Source of the DNA: an uncultured Flaviramulus sp.
GTDB taxonomy: Bacteria; Bacteroidota; Bacteroidia; Flavobacteriales; Flavobacteriaceae
NCBI GenBank assembly: GCA_947495125.1
Contig: CANLXL010000002.1
Span: forward strand, 434,001-498,000
Direction of reading: 5' to 3'
DNA length: 64,000 bases
Numbering within the stretch: the first letter of the stretch is position 1; every line of letters starts with the position of its first letter. This document shows, piece after piece, positions 1-8,736 of this stretch. A program made the position numbers and the translations under genes. Under the pieces are notes generated by a model. The model searched no databases. It saw only the letters and a program-made list of their open reading frames with translations, and had not been told where the DNA came from.

Positions 1-601
1 AACCGGCAATATCATAATTTTCTGCTAATTCTTTTATTTGAGCATTCTGATACTTAATGTATTTATCCCAATCTCCCGATTCTAATCGCCCTACACCTTT
101 ACCTGTATATCCTCTGGGGTAATAATCTGGGTGATGCCAATCCAGTTGCGAATAATATGCAAATAATTTAATGCCTTGTTTTTTACATTCTTGTTCTAAA
201 GCTCTAAAAATATCTTTACCATAAGGTGTTGCTTTTACAATATTATAGTCAGATACCTTAGAATCGTACATTGCAAAACCATCATGATGTTTGGTTGTAA
301 TGGTTATATATTTCATACCAGCATCTTTAGCTAGTTTTACCAGTTCGGCGGCGTTAAATTCAATCGGATTAAAAAAATCTGATAGCAATTCATATCGTTT
401 TATATGAATATTTTGATTGGTCATTACCCATTCGCCATCTCCCAAAATACTATAAAGCCCCCAATGAATGAACATACCAAATTTGGCCTCTTGAAACCAT
501 TGTCTGGCTTCAAGGTTTTCTTTAGTGGGTTCGTAAGAAGCTTGAGCATTTAAGAAGTGCGATATAAGTATGAGTAAAAAAAGAATCGTAGTTTTCTTCA
601 T
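1..601 (-). CDS. Alpha-L-fucosidase, GH29 (partial, N-terminal 200 codons)
   Basis: This gene is missing from the ORF track because it runs off the left edge. Read on the minus strand from the ATG at 599-601, it begins MKKTTILFLLILISHFLNAQ, a clear signal peptide. It continues with the GH29 landmarks FGMFIHWGLYS, MKYITITTKHHDGFAMYDS and YYSQLDWHHPDYYPRG. The catalytic Asp and acid/base lie beyond the window, so activity cannot be confirmed. It is probably periplasmic or secreted and releases terminal L-fucose. It sits 28 bp downstream of the UxaA-family gene on the same strand, consistent with one transcript. The family call is secure; the exact linkage is unknown. Confidence 0.9.
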   Translation of the reverse strand, partial: MKKTTILFLLILISHFLNAQASYEPTKENLEARQWFQEAKFGMFIHWGLYSILGDGEWVMTNQNIHIKRYELLSDFFNPIEFNAAELVKLAKDAGMKYITITTKHHDGFAMYDSKVSDYNIVKATPYGKDIFRALEQECKKQGIKLFAYYSQLDWHHPDYYPRGYTGKGVGRLESGDWDKYIKYQNAQIKELAENYDIAG

Positions 602-629
602 CGTCGTGTATTTAAGCGATTATTGTCGC

Positions 630-2291
630 TTACAAAGACATGCCTCGTTTCCAGGGAATAAAATCGTCCTGTCTAAGCGATCTTGCTTTTGCTTGTTTTC
701 CACTGGCAACTTCAATTACGTAATCTAATAGAGCTTCTCCGGTTTCTGCAATGGTCGCTGAACCTTCAATAATAGTACCAGTGTTAAAGTCTATAATATC
801 GTTCATTTTCTCGTAAAGACGTGTATTAGATGAGACTTTTATTACAGGGGTTATTGGATTTCCCGTTGGGGTTCCCAGACCTGTGGTAAATAAAATGATA
901 TTACTTCCAGATCCGGCTAAGCCAGTTGTAGATTCTACGTCATTACCAGGAGTACATAAGAGATTTAATCCTGGTTTTACAACTTGTTCCGTATAATCAA
1001 GGACATCTTCAACGGGTGAGTTTCCACCTTTTTTTGCTGCTCCGGCCGATTTTATAGCATCTGTAATTAATCCGTCTTTGATATTTCCCGGTGAGGGGTT
1101 CATCGAAAAAGGAGCACCTAAGGCCGTTGCTTTTGTATTGTATGTTGACATAATATTCGAAAACTTCTCCGCTTTTTCAGGATTCGTACAGCGATCAATC
1201 AGCTCTTGTTCAACCCCATTTAATTCAGGGAATTCAGCTAAAATAGTTGCTCCCCCCAATCCTACAATTAAATCGGATACATATCCCAAGGTTGGATTTG
1301 CAGAAATTCCTGAAAATCCATCCGATCCACCACATTCTAATCCAATCACTAATTTACTTAAATTAGCTGGTTTTCGTTCTATTTTGTTAGCTTCCATTAG
1401 CCCTACAAACGTTTTTTTAACAGCCTCAGCTATAAGTTCTTTTTCAGAATTACTTTGTTGTTGCTCTAAAACATATACAGGTTTTTGATGGTTCGGAGAC
1501 ATTTTTTCTAGTACTTGCTGTAAAATATGGGCTTGAGCATGTTGACATCCTAAACTTAAAACAGTTGCACCTGCAACATTGGGATTATTAATATATCCGG
1601 CTAATAAATTACAAAGTGTTAAAGAGTCGGAAGCCGCACCACCACAACCACCATCATGTGTCAGGAATTTTATACCATCGACGTTTGGAAACAATGGATT
1701 TTTAGTATATTCTTCCCTTTCTTTAATAATATTTCTGCTCAAAATTGTCTCAGCTGATGCCCCAGAAGTATAATCTGCTATTAAAGTATCAACATCTAAG
1801 CCCAGATGCTGTCTTTTGCCAAAACCTAATTTTTCAACCAAAGCTTGTTTCAAAACTTCAACATTTCGATTCTGGCAAAATACTAAAGGAATAATTAACC
1901 AGTTATTTTCGGTACCAACTTTGCCATCAGTTCTATGATACCCATTAAATGTTCTACCGACAAACCTGGATATATCCGGAGCTAACCAAGTATCCTGTTT
2001 TTGCCCATTTTTCACACCATAAGCTTCAGTGTCATGAGTTAAATTTGAAGTGCTAATTAAATCGCCTTTAAGAATTTCTTTTTTAGCTTTTCCAACTAAA
2101 ACACCATACATATATACACTTCCATCTTTAGTAATTGTTTCTGTGACAAATTTATGTTTGGCCGCTATATTATTTTGGATATGATAGGTTTCGTTTTCAA
2201 ACGAAACATGCGTTCCTTTCTTTAAATCGGTTAAAGCAACTAATACATTGTCTTTATGATGTATTCTAAGAACTTTTTGCTGACTTTTCAT
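630..2291 (-). CDS. uxaA: UxaA-family altronate dehydratase-like enzyme
   Basis: A 553-residue cytoplasmic protein without a signal peptide. The N-terminal ~95 residues form a SAF-type domain (VLRIHHKDNVLVALTDLKKG). The rest matches the UxaA/GarD lyase fold, with FNGYHRTDGKVGTENNWL, THDGGCGGAASDS, GLECGGSDGFSGISANP and a C-terminal CTPGNDVESTTGLAGSG segment. Enzymes of this family dehydrate altronate, galactarate or related sugar acids to 2-keto-3-deoxy acids, or eliminate sulfite from sulfolactate. Altronate is the default reading, implying use of galacturonate-type sugars. No uxaB, uxaC or kdgK is in the window, and the neighbour is a fucosidase, so the true substrate is uncertain. Confidence 0.82.
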   Translation of the reverse strand: MKSQQKVLRIHHKDNVLVALTDLKKGTHVSFENETYHIQNNIAAKHKFVTETITKDGSVYMYGVLVGKAKKEILKGDLISTSNLTHDTEAYGVKNGQKQDTWLAPDISRFVGRTFNGYHRTDGKVGTENNWLIIPLVFCQNRNVEVLKQALVEKLGFGKRQHLGLDVDTLIADYTSGASAETILSRNIIKEREEYTKNPLFPNVDGIKFLTHDGGCGGAASDSLTLCNLLAGYINNPNVAGATVLSLGCQHAQAHILQQVLEKMSPNHQKPVYVLEQQQSNSEKELIAEAVKKTFVGLMEANKIERKPANLSKLVIGLECGGSDGFSGISANPTLGYVSDLIVGLGGATILAEFPELNGVEQELIDRCTNPEKAEKFSNIMSTYNTKATALGAPFSMNPSPGNIKDGLITDAIKSAGAAKKGGNSPVEDVLDYTEQVVKPGLNLLCTPGNDVESTTGLAGSGSNIILFTTGLGTPTGNPITPVIKVSSNTRLYEKMNDIIDFNTGTIIEGSATIAETGEALLDYVIEVASGKQAKARSLRQDDFIPWKRGMSL

Positions 2292-2723
2292 GAATCTTTC
2301 CTGCTAAAATAAGGTAACTACAATAGTACAACCAATCAAAAAAAAAGTCTTCCTATTTTTCTACTGATTATGATATTATTTTTGCTATTATTCATTTAGG
2401 AGGTGAGAGTTGGCAATGTATGGTCTAATATTGTTGAGATTCTTTAAAGAGGAAAGAAAATACAATTGCTGCTGCGAATAAATACTTTATATGGAATCAA
2501 CATATCCTTAGAATATTTTTAAACCCAAACCAACGGTAAGTTTTAAACTTATCGCTTGGTTTTTAATCAATTCTCAAAATGAATTTATTTATAATAATCT
2601 TATTATTAATATGTTAATCGAAACGTGTGTAATTATTTTGAAATTATTCAATATAAATATTTGAAAATAGTGTTCACACACGAGTTTTTTTTAAGGATAA
2701 ATAAATGGTTTTGAGTAAAATCG
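2292..2723. other. Intergenic region between two minus-strand genes
   Basis: A 432-bp stretch between the EEP gene and the uxaA-like gene. Apart from the hairpin at 2527-2564 I see no supported gene. The only short plus-strand ORF here (starting near 2416, about 22 codons) has no recognisable features. The part nearest 2291 should hold the promoter of the uxaA/GH29 transcript, but I could not identify boxes with confidence. Confidence 0.5.
2527..2564 (-). terminator. Imperfect hairpin downstream of the phosphatase/EEP transcript
   Basis: AAACCAACGGTAAGTTT pairs with AAACTTATCGCTTGGTTT across a one-base loop, with a small bulge near the CG step. A T-run follows on the plus strand, and only a weaker T/A-rich tail follows on the minus strand. 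It lies 160 bp past the EEP stop codon and would separate the phosphatase/EEP transcript from uxaA. Assignment as a terminator is inferred from structure and position. Confidence 0.5.
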
Positions 2724-3581
2724 TCATAATTCGATTTGCGCAAATACTGGACAATGATCTGATAAATAAATATCATTTAACATTTCGGAAAAAACGGCAT
2801 ATTTATTTACTTTTTCAACATGTCTTAAAAAAATATAATCAATTACTTTTCGTTTCTCGAATGGCCTATTATCAAAACCACAAGTTGTCCAATTAGGGCC
2901 GTAGCTAGTAGTCGCTAGACTACTTGAATTGAATAGTGTGTTTTTTCCATTTGGTTCGATTAGTGTTTTAATACCTTCCGATTCTGGAATAAGATTAAAA
3001 TCTCCTGTTAAGATTAGCGGTAAATCTCCTGCTAGTTCTATAGATTTTCGTTTTAGCAATTTAGAACTTTCAATTCGGGCTTGTTTTCCTCTGTGATCAA
3101 AATGCGTATTCATAAAGATAAACTCTGTTCCCGTAGTTTTATCTTTCAGAATGACCCAAGTCGCAATTCTTTCTAGATCAGCATCCCACCCTTTGCTTAC
3201 TTTTTCCGGTGTTTCGCTTAACCAAAAAGTGCCACTTTTTAATTGCTTAAACCTATATTTGTTAAAAAGAACAGGAGCAAATTCACCTTTTTCTTTTCCA
3301 TCATCTCTACCAACACCAACGATATTGTATTGGCTTAAATTCGTTTTTAGGAAGTTTAATTGATTTATCAATACCTCCTGCATTCCAATAATATCTAAAT
3401 CATAAAAATTAATCATCCGTACAATATTTTCTTTACGATGATGCCAATTTTGCTTTCCGTCAGTAGGATTGTCATATCTAATATTAAAAGACATGGTATT
3501 GATAGGTTTACTTTTTTGAGCTTGAGAAAGCAATGAAAATAGCAATATTGTGACTAGTATTGTTGGAAGATTTTTTTTCAT
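2724..3581 (-). CDS. Secreted endonuclease/exonuclease/phosphatase (EEP) family protein
   Basis: A 285-residue EEP-fold hydrolase. A signal peptide (MKKNLPTILVTILLFSLLSQAQ) is followed by the metal and catalytic motifs MSFNIRYDNP, GMQEVL, HFDHRG, LTGDFNL and the C-terminal SDHCPVFAQ. The EEP superfamily includes inositol-polyphosphate 5-phosphatases, sphingomyelinase-like phospholipases C and nucleases. The sequence does not decide between these. Its start overlaps the stop of the upstream phosphatase fusion (TAATG), so the two are translationally coupled and probably act together on a phosphorylated substrate outside the cytoplasm. It is one of three EEP proteins in the window. Confidence 0.85.
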   Translation of the reverse strand: MKKNLPTILVTILLFSLLSQAQKSKPINTMSFNIRYDNPTDGKQNWHHRKENIVRMINFYDLDIIGMQEVLINQLNFLKTNLSQYNIVGVGRDDGKEKGEFAPVLFNKYRFKQLKSGTFWLSETPEKVSKGWDADLERIATWVILKDKTTGTEFIFMNTHFDHRGKQARIESSKLLKRKSIELAGDLPLILTGDFNLIPESEGIKTLIEPNGKNTLFNSSSLATTSYGPNWTTCGFDNRPFEKRKVIDYIFLRHVEKVNKYAVFSEMLNDIYLSDHCPVFAQIEL

Positions 3582-5407
3582 TAATGTGTTTTAATTTGAA
3601 GTACTTTTAATATTTTTCCGAATAAATCACTATTCTCATAAACGCCTTGAAATTCTTGAGAATGGGGGCCGTATGCAAAAACAGGAACCATCGTTCCAGT
3701 ATGATCATGGGTTGTAAAATCTCCTTCAATCATATGGTTTTCAAGATTTCCTTGTGGAATACTAAATCCTGAAGTTTCATGGTCCGCAGTAACAATGACT
3801 AATGTATTACCAGTTTTGTCTGCAAACTTAACCGCTTCGGTTATAGCTTTATCAAAATCAATACCTTCGGATATAATACCCGCTGTGCTATTTAAGTGTC
3901 CGTAACTATCAATTTGAGCGCCTTCAATCATAAGAAAAAAGGGAGTGTTTTTATTATGCAAAAATTGCAATCCATTTTTGGCAGCTTGAGCCAGCTTGTC
4001 TCCACGTCCTTTTAACACGCTTAAAGGGTCGGTCTCGGATATAAAATGACCAACTTTGTCACTTTTATTTTGAGCTATTAAATTAATGTCATCTAAAACA
4101 ACAAAGTTCTCTAAAAAATTACTGTTTTCGAAATCCTTTGATCCACCTCCAATGAAGATAGAAAGTTTACTTTTCAATATATCTGAAGCAATACCTGATA
4201 TGTTTGATCGGTCTTTTTGATGGGCATAAAAAGAAGATGGTGTAGCTCCGGTTAGTCGATCTGTTGTTATACAACCAGATAGAAAACCATGCTCAAAAAG
4301 GAGCTCAGTAATATTGGTTAAAGGTTTGTCAAAAGCATCTAGACCAATTGCTCTATTGTTTGTTTTTGAACCTGTAGCGAGAGCGGTTCCTGCTGCAGCA
4401 GAATCTGTTGTGAAATCATCGGCAGATTGTGTCTTTATAAGCCCAATACTTTTTAGTTGCGTGAGTGTTAATTCTCCACCATTTGCTAAAACAGATGATG
4501 TAATTTGTGTTAGACCATTGCCATCACCAATTAATAATATGACATTTCGAATAGGTATATTTTTTTTGTCCGATTCGAAAGTGGGAGTATATACTTTTGA
4601 GGAAGTATTACTATAATAAATGCGGTCGTCTAATGTATTTAAATATGTTGAAGCTTTATGTGGCATATCCGTATTAATGAAATCAATACCTAATTCTTTA
4701 AACACTTTCCACGCGGTTTTAGAATCTGGTGCTCCCCAAAACCTAAAAGGTTTTTTGAAACTATGTGCTTGCTTAATAATTGAACTTACCTTTTTTAGAT
4801 CTTTTGCCGTTAACCTACCTTTTCCGTTCCAAACGGTGAAATTCTTAAAGTTTAAACTAATCAATGCAATTTTATTTAGAATTTTAGCATCTGAAATTTC
4901 CGCTAAGCTTTGATAGTCAAAATGTATGTAATCCGGATAATTAACATAGTCATTTATTTTTGGTCTATTTCCAGAAATTACAATTGAAATATTTTTATCA
5001 TTAATTATTTCAGGATATTTCTTTAGAACATAAATTAGTTTTTTTAAAGTGGAATAAGCTTCAGATTTTACGTCAATCAATAACTGTAATTTTCTAGAGT
5101 TTCCCATTTGCAGAGAAATTGTCTTTTTAAGAGGTTGCAGGTACAAATTTTCTAGAGTACGGGCTTCAATTATTTCACCTTCGCCATGAGTGGCATATAT
5201 AACATCATTTTTAAAAAAAATATCTACCTCGATTGAGTGTAACCCATTGGCATAGGCAGTCCAAAACGGAACATTTTGATGATAATCATTATGTGAGTGT
5301 ATTTGAAATTGAGCGGTGTTTTCTTTTTGAGCTGTTACCAACTGTGAAACAGCTATAAAAATGCAAACCAAAAAAGTTTCTAATTTCATCATAGTTTGAA
5401 TAAACAT
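3581..5407 (-). CDS. GDPD/PI-PLC-like domain fused to PhoA-type alkaline phosphatase
   Basis: A 608-residue exported two-domain enzyme. The track start is at 5407, but an internal Met (MKLETFLVCIFIAVSQLVTAQ, ATG near 5389) gives a cleaner signal peptide. Residues ~33-270 resemble the PI-PLC/GDPD superfamily, with an HSHNDY...SIEVDIFFKNDVIYATH arrangement giving the expected His, Glu, Asp and His. Residues ~285-608 are a complete alkaline phosphatase: VILLIGDGNG, TDSAAAGTALATG with the nucleophilic Ser, EGAQIDSYGH, ADHETSGF and HDHTGTMVP. The likely role is phosphodiester cleavage followed by phosphate removal on one polypeptide. A LacI-type operator lies ~110 bp upstream, and the EEP gene is coupled downstream. 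Domain calls are firm; the substrate is inferred. Confidence 0.88.
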   Translation of the reverse strand: MFIQTMMKLETFLVCIFIAVSQLVTAQKENTAQFQIHSHNDYHQNVPFWTAYANGLHSIEVDIFFKNDVIYATHGEGEIIEARTLENLYLQPLKKTISLQMGNSRKLQLLIDVKSEAYSTLKKLIYVLKKYPEIINDKNISIVISGNRPKINDYVNYPDYIHFDYQSLAEISDAKILNKIALISLNFKNFTVWNGKGRLTAKDLKKVSSIIKQAHSFKKPFRFWGAPDSKTAWKVFKELGIDFINTDMPHKASTYLNTLDDRIYYSNTSSKVYTPTFESDKKNIPIRNVILLIGDGNGLTQITSSVLANGGELTLTQLKSIGLIKTQSADDFTTDSAAAGTALATGSKTNNRAIGLDAFDKPLTNITELLFEHGFLSGCITTDRLTGATPSSFYAHQKDRSNISGIASDILKSKLSIFIGGGSKDFENSNFLENFVVLDDINLIAQNKSDKVGHFISETDPLSVLKGRGDKLAQAAKNGLQFLHNKNTPFFLMIEGAQIDSYGHLNSTAGIISEGIDFDKAITEAVKFADKTGNTLVIVTADHETSGFSIPQGNLENHMIEGDFTTHDHTGTMVPVFAYGPHSQEFQGVYENSDLFGKILKVLQIKTH

Positions 5408-5496
5408 AAAGCGTGTAATTAATTAAACTAAATAGAGGCTAGAACCTACGAAAAGCTACTCAAATCAACAATATTTTAGGGACACAGCAAAAAAAA

Positions 5497-5540
5497 AGAA
5501 ATTAAATGTTATGCAAACCTTTGCATAACATTTAATTTCT
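5497..5540. repeat. 44-bp inverted repeat with 21-bp perfect arms
   Basis: AGAAATTAAATGTTATGCAAA, then CC, then its exact reverse complement ending at 5540. It contains the operator-like core at its centre and lies between the divergent phosphatase and lacI genes. It could act as an extended operator, form a cruciform, or act as a hairpin in RNA from a readthrough transcript. The symmetry is seen directly; the function is inferred. Confidence 0.9.
5511..5526. promoter_or_regulatory. LacI-family operator (site 1, phosphatase/EEP promoter and lacI)
   Basis: ATGCAAACCTTTGCAT is identical to the perfect palindrome at 6780 apart from the central dinucleotide. Its centre is ~111 bp upstream of the phosphatase start and ~198 bp upstream of lacI. 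Its position between divergent genes suggests control of the phosphatase/EEP transcript and possibly autoregulation of lacI. Confidence 0.75.
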
Positions 5541-5716
5541 AAACCTCAATAAACCATACTTTTTTATCGTTTTTTGAATGCTATTAATACCTTATTACTT
5601 TTAAGAAAAGGAATTAAGAAGATTAAATTTTTTGAAAATAGTTTCTTAAAACTTAAATTTGATAATATTTGTTATCACTTGCCTTGGGGTAGTAATATAA
5701 AGACTTTTTAAAAAAT

Positions 5717-6745
5717 ATGAAGAGAACCCGTATCACTATTAAGGATATTGCAAACGAACTCAATATATCTGCTTCTACAGTATCACGTGCCCTCCAAGAT
5801 CACCCGGCTTTGAAAGAAGAAACTAAGGAAGCGGTTAAGGCATTGGCGAAAAAATGGAATTATAGACCTAATTCCATGGCATTAAATTTTTTAAGACAGA
5901 CTTCTACAACAATTGCGGTTATCGTCCCTGATATTACAAGTTATTTTTTTTCTGCGGCGGTTACAGGTATTCAAGATATATTAGTTCCAACGCAATATAA
6001 TATTATGATATGTGCTTCTAATGAATCTATTGAAGAGGAGGCACTTATTATTGAAAAGCTATCTAAAGTGCAAATAGCTGGTGTTTTGATTGCTCCAGCC
6101 TCTACAACCACCAATTTTGATCATATTAGAAAATTACAGAAGAATAACATTCCATTGGTTATTTTTGATAGGGATTGTAAAGGATTAGAGGCTCATAAGG
6201 TTCTTGTTGATGATTATTCAGGAGCTTTTGAAGCTGTTGATTACCTTATTAAATCGGGCTGCAAGAAAATTGCACATATTACAGGTGATTCAGATTTATC
6301 AACAAATAATTATAGACTTCAGGGATATGTTGATGCGTTAAAAAAGAACAATCTTCCGGTTTTAGAAGAATTCATTATTCATACTCAGGGATTTAAACAT
6401 AAAGACGGAATAAAACCTACCGAGTTGCTTTTAGAGTCTAAGAATATTCCAGATGCCATTTTTGCGGTAAACGACCGTATTGCGGTTTCTGCCATGCGCA
6501 CAGCCAAGAAACTCAATTTTCGAATCCCCGAAGATATCTCCATAATTGGTTTTGATGATGAACCGCATTCAACTTATTTCACTCCTGCACTTTCTACAGT
6601 TTGGCAACCTGTTTACAGTATGGGCATGCTCTCTGCTAGAATACTTCTACATGATATTAATTTAGAAGAAGGCGCAGACCTGAAATTACGATATGAAGTT
6701 TTTAAAACAGAGTTGGTTATTAGGGGTACATCTAAAAGGATTTAA
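5717..6745 (+). CDS. LacI-family transcriptional regulator, probable regulator of inositol/glycan genes
   Basis: A 342-residue repressor-type protein. The N-terminal helix-turn-helix with hinge (ITIKDIANELNISASTVSRALQ, then NYRPNSMA) is followed by a periplasmic-binding-like effector domain (IAVIVPDITSYFFSAAVTGIQDIL; VLVDDYSGAFEAVDYLI; FAVNDRIAVSAMR; IIGFDDEP). Length is standard for LacI/GalR regulators. It sits between the phosphatase genes and the iol operon. Near-identical palindromes of the LacI class lie before both and before SusC, so it is the obvious candidate to bind them. The effector is unknown; an inositol-derived compound is a reasonable guess from the adjacent operon. Confidence 0.92.
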   Translation: MKRTRITIKDIANELNISASTVSRALQDHPALKEETKEAVKALAKKWNYRPNSMALNFLRQTSTTIAVIVPDITSYFFSAAVTGIQDILVPTQYNIMICASNESIEEEALIIEKLSKVQIAGVLIAPASTTTNFDHIRKLQKNNIPLVIFDRDCKGLEAHKVLVDDYSGAFEAVDYLIKSGCKKIAHITGDSDLSTNNYRLQGYVDALKKNNLPVLEEFIIHTQGFKHKDGIKPTELLLESKNIPDAIFAVNDRIAVSAMRTAKKLNFRIPEDISIIGFDDEPHSTYFTPALSTVWQPVYSMGMLSARILLHDINLEEGADLKLRYEVFKTELVIRGTSKRI

Positions 6746-6779
6746 TTTAGAATTTACTTAGGATTTATTTTACTAAATC

Positions 6780-6795
6780 ATGCAAACGTTTGCAT
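6780..6795. promoter_or_regulatory. LacI-family operator (site 2, iol operon)
   Basis: ATGCAAACGTTTGCAT is a perfect 16-bp palindrome with the CG centre typical of LacI/GalR operators. Its centre is ~103 bp before the iolJ start. It is the best-conserved of the three copies in the window. Confidence 0.85.
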
Positions 6796-6890
6796 AGAGA
6801 TTTACAGAAGAACCCGTTTGTTTATGGATTTTTTAGCGTTTTTTTGTCTTGGGAGTTTATGCTTTGAATTTCCGATAATTATACTAGAAT

Positions 6891-7832
6891 ATGATAATCT
6901 CGCCTAAGGTGTTTTATAATAAATGTTATGGTAAGTATGCATTACCAGCAGTGAATGTGTTCACTATGGAACAAATTCATGGCTTGTTTAGAGCTGGCGA
7001 AAAGGCAAATGCGCCATTTATAGTACAAATGACACCTGTAGCTAGAAATTATGCTCATTCCAAGATGTTATTGGCTATGATTCAGGCGGCAGCTAAAATT
7101 TATCCAAAGACTAAATATGCAATTCATTTGGATCATGGAACCGAATCTCATGCTTTGGATGCTATAGCTTCTGGTCTGTACAATTCAGTAATGATTGATG
7201 CTTCACATGATGATTTCGATGAAAATGTGAAGAGAACCAAAACCATTGTAGATAGAGCTCATAAAATGGATGTTTTTGTTGAAGCTGAATTAGGAGTTTT
7301 AAGTGGTGTAGAAGACGATATCTCTATAGATGAAAAACATGCAAAATATACGCGACCGGAAGAAGTCGTTTCTTTTGTTAATCAAACCAAATGTGACAGT
7401 TTAGCGGTAGCGGTAGGAACTAGTCATGGAGCCTATAAGTTTTCTGGGGGACAAGGGATTCAATTTGATATTTTGGAAAAAATTCAAGAAAAACTTCCAC
7501 ATTATCCAATTGTTCTTCATGGCGGATCCTCAGTAAACAAAGAAGAAATTGTTAGAATCAATAAAAATGGTGGAAAGTTACTTGAAGGTGCAGCCGGTGT
7601 AAATCCAAAAGAAATAGTCAAGGCTATTACATATGGTGTTTGCAAAATCAATATAGCCACAGATTTAAGACTCATTTGGACCCGAGTTCATAGAGAGTTT
7701 TTTAATGAAACCCCCGATTTGTTTGACCCCATAATTCCTGGAAAATTTTATATGGATGCCTATGAGAAATTCATGCTAGAAAAATTTGATCTTTTAGGTG
7801 CTACAGGTAAGGCGAATCTAATAAAAATATAA
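6891..7832 (+). CDS. iolJ: Class II aldolase IolJ, 6-phospho-5-dehydro-2-deoxy-D-gluconate aldolase
   Basis: A 313-residue class II (zinc) aldolase. Visible family motifs are LPAVNVFTMEQIHGLF near the N-terminus, YAIHLDHG (metal His), EAELGVLSGVEDD, AVAVGTSHGAYK and VLHGGSS. Housekeeping fructose-1,6-bisphosphate aldolases look alike, but this copy is first in an operon with iolB, C, A, E, G and D. That points to cleavage of 2-deoxy-5-keto-6-phosphogluconate into dihydroxyacetone phosphate and malonate semialdehyde. The operator lies just upstream, and iolB begins 11 bp downstream. The family is certain; the IolJ assignment rests on context. Confidence 0.85.
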   Translation: MIISPKVFYNKCYGKYALPAVNVFTMEQIHGLFRAGEKANAPFIVQMTPVARNYAHSKMLLAMIQAAAKIYPKTKYAIHLDHGTESHALDAIASGLYNSVMIDASHDDFDENVKRTKTIVDRAHKMDVFVEAELGVLSGVEDDISIDEKHAKYTRPEEVVSFVNQTKCDSLAVAVGTSHGAYKFSGGQGIQFDILEKIQEKLPHYPIVLHGGSSVNKEEIVRINKNGGKLLEGAAGVNPKEIVKAITYGVCKINIATDLRLIWTRVHREFFNETPDLFDPIIPGKFYMDAYEKFMLEKFDLLGATGKANLIKI

Positions 7833-7843
7833 ATTAAAGAATA

Positions 7844-8728
7844 ATGATGAAATCATCTCATTTATTAGTTAAACCAAATAAAAAGGCAAAAGTTTATCAC
7901 AATATTACGCCCGAATCTGCGAATTGGAATCATCTTTTTTTTGAAGCAAGAGAAATGAGTTTAGGCAATGTTTGGGAGCATGATACAGAAGAAAATGAAT
8001 TGGTAATTGTTCTACTAAGTGGAAACTTTAAAGTTGATAGTAGCAAGGGTAGTTGGGAAACTATAAATGGTAGAAAAGATGTGTTTAGCGGAGTCGCTCA
8101 TACGCTATATTTACCAAGACATACAAAGTTCACTTTAGAAGCAACTAGCGAAACTTTGGATATAGCATACGGTTGGTGTAAATCCCCTGTCGATTTTCCA
8201 GCTAAATTTGTAACTCCCGAAGATACTCCTGTAGTGATTTTTGGTGGTGATAATGCCACCCGACAATTCAACGATCTGGTACCACCAGGATTTGGGTGCC
8301 ATAGCTTGGTTTGTAGAGAAGTATATACACCTTCCGGCAATTGGAGTTCTTATCCTGCACACAAGCATGATGAGCGGATATTAGATAATGAAGGTAATGT
8401 ATTAGAGCCCATTCAAGAGGAAACGTATTTCTATAAGTTCGAGAAAGAAAAACCTGGAGCTTATGCAATTCAGCAGGTTTATACCCAAGATAGATCCTTG
8501 AATGAAATGGCAAAAGCTAGACACAATGATGTCATGATGATTCCTAAAGGATTTCATCCCGTTGTGGCTGCTCATGGTTTTAATTGTTATTACCTTAATT
8601 TTTTGGCTGGGACTGATCAATGTCTGGCAAATACAACCGATCCGGATCATGAATGGATTTATGATTCATGGAAATCTCAAGATGACCGCCTACCCTTAGT
8701 AACAGCAGACATGAATAAAGCGAAATAA
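7844..8728 (+). CDS. iolB: 5-deoxy-glucuronate isomerase IolB
   Basis: A 294-residue double-cupin protein that isomerises 5-deoxy-D-glucuronate to 2-deoxy-5-keto-D-gluconate in inositol catabolism. The IolB hallmarks are present: an N-terminal cupin with ELVIVLLSGNFKV and RKDVFSGVAHTLYLPRHTKF, then CREVYTPSGNWSSYPAHKHDE carrying the metal-binding His residues, then EETYFYKF and MMIPKGFHPVVAAHGFNCYYLNFLAG. Two adjacent ATG codons (7844, 7847) could serve as start. It lies between iolJ and iolC with spacings of 11 and 8 bp, which supports one transcript. Confidence 0.95.
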   Translation: MMKSSHLLVKPNKKAKVYHNITPESANWNHLFFEAREMSLGNVWEHDTEENELVIVLLSGNFKVDSSKGSWETINGRKDVFSGVAHTLYLPRHTKFTLEATSETLDIAYGWCKSPVDFPAKFVTPEDTPVVIFGGDNATRQFNDLVPPGFGCHSLVCREVYTPSGNWSSYPAHKHDERILDNEGNVLEPIQEETYFYKFEKEKPGAYAIQQVYTQDRSLNEMAKARHNDVMMIPKGFHPVVAAHGFNCYYLNFLAGTDQCLANTTDPDHEWIYDSWKSQDDRLPLVTADMNKAK

Positions 8729-8736
8729 TAAGATAT

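Noticed and set aside
1078-1488. 136-codon plus-strand ORF inside the uxaA-like gene
   Set aside because: Antisense shadow of a well-supported gene; no signal, domain or start context of its own.
2705-2896. 63-codon plus-strand ORF
   Set aside because: Overlaps the 3' end of the EEP gene in antisense, over its conserved SDHCPVF region; no features.
5497-5540. Inverted repeat as a CRISPR repeat or insertion-sequence end
   Set aside because: Single copy, no spacer array, no transposase and no target-site duplication nearby.
6858-6866. TATGCTTTG before iolJ as a flavobacterial -7 box
   Set aside because: Spacing within the box (three rather than two bases before TTTG) and the lack of a well-placed -33 TTG make it too weak to list.
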